Shown here one piece after another: positions 63,181-64,000 of a stretch of 64,000 nucleotides of DNA. The first letter of the stretch is position 1. Every line of letters begins with the position of its first letter. A program made the translations under genes and the position numbers. Source of the stretch: Plecoglossus altivelis (Eukaryota; Chordata; Actinopteri; Osmeriformes; Plecoglossidae). The notes below the pieces were generated by a model that was not told the DNA's origin, searched no databases, and was given only the letters and a program-made list of their open reading frames with translations. The stretch is taken from the NCBI GenBank assembly GCA_036571765.1, contig BROE01000016.1, positions 11,353,838-11,417,837 of the forward strand, read 5' to 3'.

Positions 63181-63657
63181 CTTTTGAGAGAAAGAACATG
63201 AAACATCGCATTTTAGATCATTGTTTGAAGGAATAATCATGTTTGATTATTGAATCTAAATATAAAACCTTTAGCATCTTTTTTACATCTCACATCTCTA
63301 TAAAAAAGTTGTAACAATGTTAACAGTGTAGCCTGGGACTTTATAGAAGCTTAATATCTGATATTTTCTATATTAAAAGGACGGTTATGGAAATAGTGCA
63401 CACTTCAGTAGCCTGGGAAAATACTAAATACATATAGGTCAAGCCAACTTTCATTTTTGTCTCAAAGGGCATAGACATGATTACCTTGACTTGACTCTCA
63501 GTCATTCCTAAAGAGTAAGCAAGACGGGCTCTCTCTGGGCCGGCAAGGTATTTCGTCTGTTCGAATGTTTTCTCCAAAGCAAAGATTTGCTGTCCAGAAA
63601 ACGTGGGCCTTGAGTGTTTTTTCTTCCCGTCCTTGTCGAGCATCATACTAGCTTGAG
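62932..63657 (-). CDS. nkx6.2: Homeobox protein Nkx6.2, exons 2 and 3 (5' exon outside window)
   Basis: A nuclear homeodomain repressor that patterns the ventral neural tube and acts in oligodendrocyte and glial development in vertebrates. Two exons join as complement(62932-63180, 63485-63657), giving 139 full codons plus a 2-base split codon and a stop. The 60-residue homeodomain runs from the second Lys of DGKKKHSRPTFSGQQ (exon 2) to WRKRH (exon 3), with recognition helix VKVWFQNRRTKW (Asn51 present). The NK6-family tail YNKPLDPNSDDEKITRLLKK follows. The terminal LSLISPCSNSSDTL resembles NKX6-2 rather than NKX6-1, and the neighbour inpp5a agrees. The N-terminal part with the eh1/TN repressor motif is not in the window. 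Both splice junctions are GT/AG. Confidence 0.95.
63181..63484 (-). other. nkx6.2: nkx6.2 intron 2
   Basis: A 304-bp phase-0 intron that splits the homeodomain between residues 46 and 47 (QVK|VWF), a known position in NK6-type genes. The donor is AAG/GTAATC. It is AT-rich with no other feature. Confidence 0.92.
63485..63657 (-). CDS. nkx6.2: nkx6.2 homeobox exon
   Basis: A 173-nt exon: two bases finish a split codon, then QASMMLDKDGKKKHSRPTFS, GQQIFALEKTFEQTKYLAGP and ERARLAYSLGMTESQVK follow. It contains homeodomain residues 1-46. LDKDGK upstream of the homeodomain is shared by vertebrate NKX6 proteins. The acceptor is ATCTTTTCAG. The first ATG in the frame is internal and not a true start, because upstream exon 1 is required. 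Confidence 0.96.
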
Positions 63658-64000
63658 CTGAAAAGATGTGAAAGCTTGGTCAGATATACGGGTAACAATG
63701 ATAATGACTGCCCCAGCCAAGGTGTTTTTGTATTTACAACCGATTGTAATGATTTGATTCTGGTTAAGTGTTGAGATGAGCCTACACACCGCATTATAAT
63801 AATAATCTAATGTGAATGTACCAATCTGATAAGTTAAATAACCAACAAGTTCCTCAGTTACAGTGCCTGGAATGTGTGGTAGAGCTATTGCGTGGCATAT
63901 CCACGTCACAACATATCGATAAAAAGTTATAGAAGACATTTAACCCATACTGGAATTGAAGCTACAACAACAACAACAAACGTGTTTCAAAGATTTGTTC
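63658..64000 (-). other. nkx6.2: nkx6.2 intron 1 (partial)
   Basis: Non-coding sequence upstream of the homeobox exon, running off the right edge. It ends near an (ACA)n-like stretch at 63964-63980. The 98-codon frame at 63643-63939 is intron read-through. Exon 1 is not seen. Confidence 0.85.

Noticed and set aside
62932..63657. Assignment to nkx6.1 or nkx6.3
   Set aside because: The C-terminal LISPCS...DTL ending and the inpp5a neighbour fit nkx6.2. The homeodomain alone would not separate them.
63643..63939. 98-codon - frame upstream of the homeobox exon
   Set aside because: Ends at the splice acceptor region. It is intron 1 sequence without NKX6 similarity.

Overview
This window looks like vertebrate nuclear DNA, most likely from a ray-finned (teleost) fish. 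The evidence is intron-split genes with GT/AG borders, long non-coding introns, very abundant (CA)n/(CT)n microsatellites and poly-G runs, and protein sequences close to but distinct from mammalian orthologues. I cannot identify the species. One ambiguous base (N) lies at 36544.

Two genes are visible, tail to tail. On the + strand are the last 11 coding exons of inpp5a (type I inositol 1,4,5-trisphosphate 5-phosphatase), from 11431 to the stop codon at 59176-59178. The 11 exons join in one frame to 310 codons plus stop. That equals human INPP5A residues 103-412 as I remember it, with no insertion or deletion. The exons for about the first 102 residues are not recognisable here and should lie to the left. 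The 3' UTR probably runs to a poly(A) signal at 60979. On the - strand are the homeobox exon (63485-63657) and last coding exon (62932-63180) of nkx6.2. Its first exon lies beyond the right edge. INPP5A and NKX6-2 are also convergent neighbours in mammals.

Most of the rest is intron. It mixes (a) simple repeats and minisatellites, including a roughly 30-copy 23-bp array 42 bp after an inpp5a splice donor, with (b) repeat-free stretches rich in TAATTA, ATTGTT and TGATTGA-type homeodomain/Sox words or in CpG. The second class looks like developmental enhancer or conserved non-coding sequence. The natural reading is a genomic regulatory block: inpp5a is the bystander gene whose introns may carry regulatory elements for nkx6.2, a neural-tube and oligodendrocyte regulator. 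This is inference and needs cross-species alignment.

I see no tRNA or rRNA gene, no CRISPR array, no intact transposon and no convincing third protein-coding gene. I found no clear evidence of a previously undescribed system. The most unusual structures are the tandem arrays, several made of splice-acceptor-like or near-acceptor pyrimidine sequence, and the enhancer-like islands.
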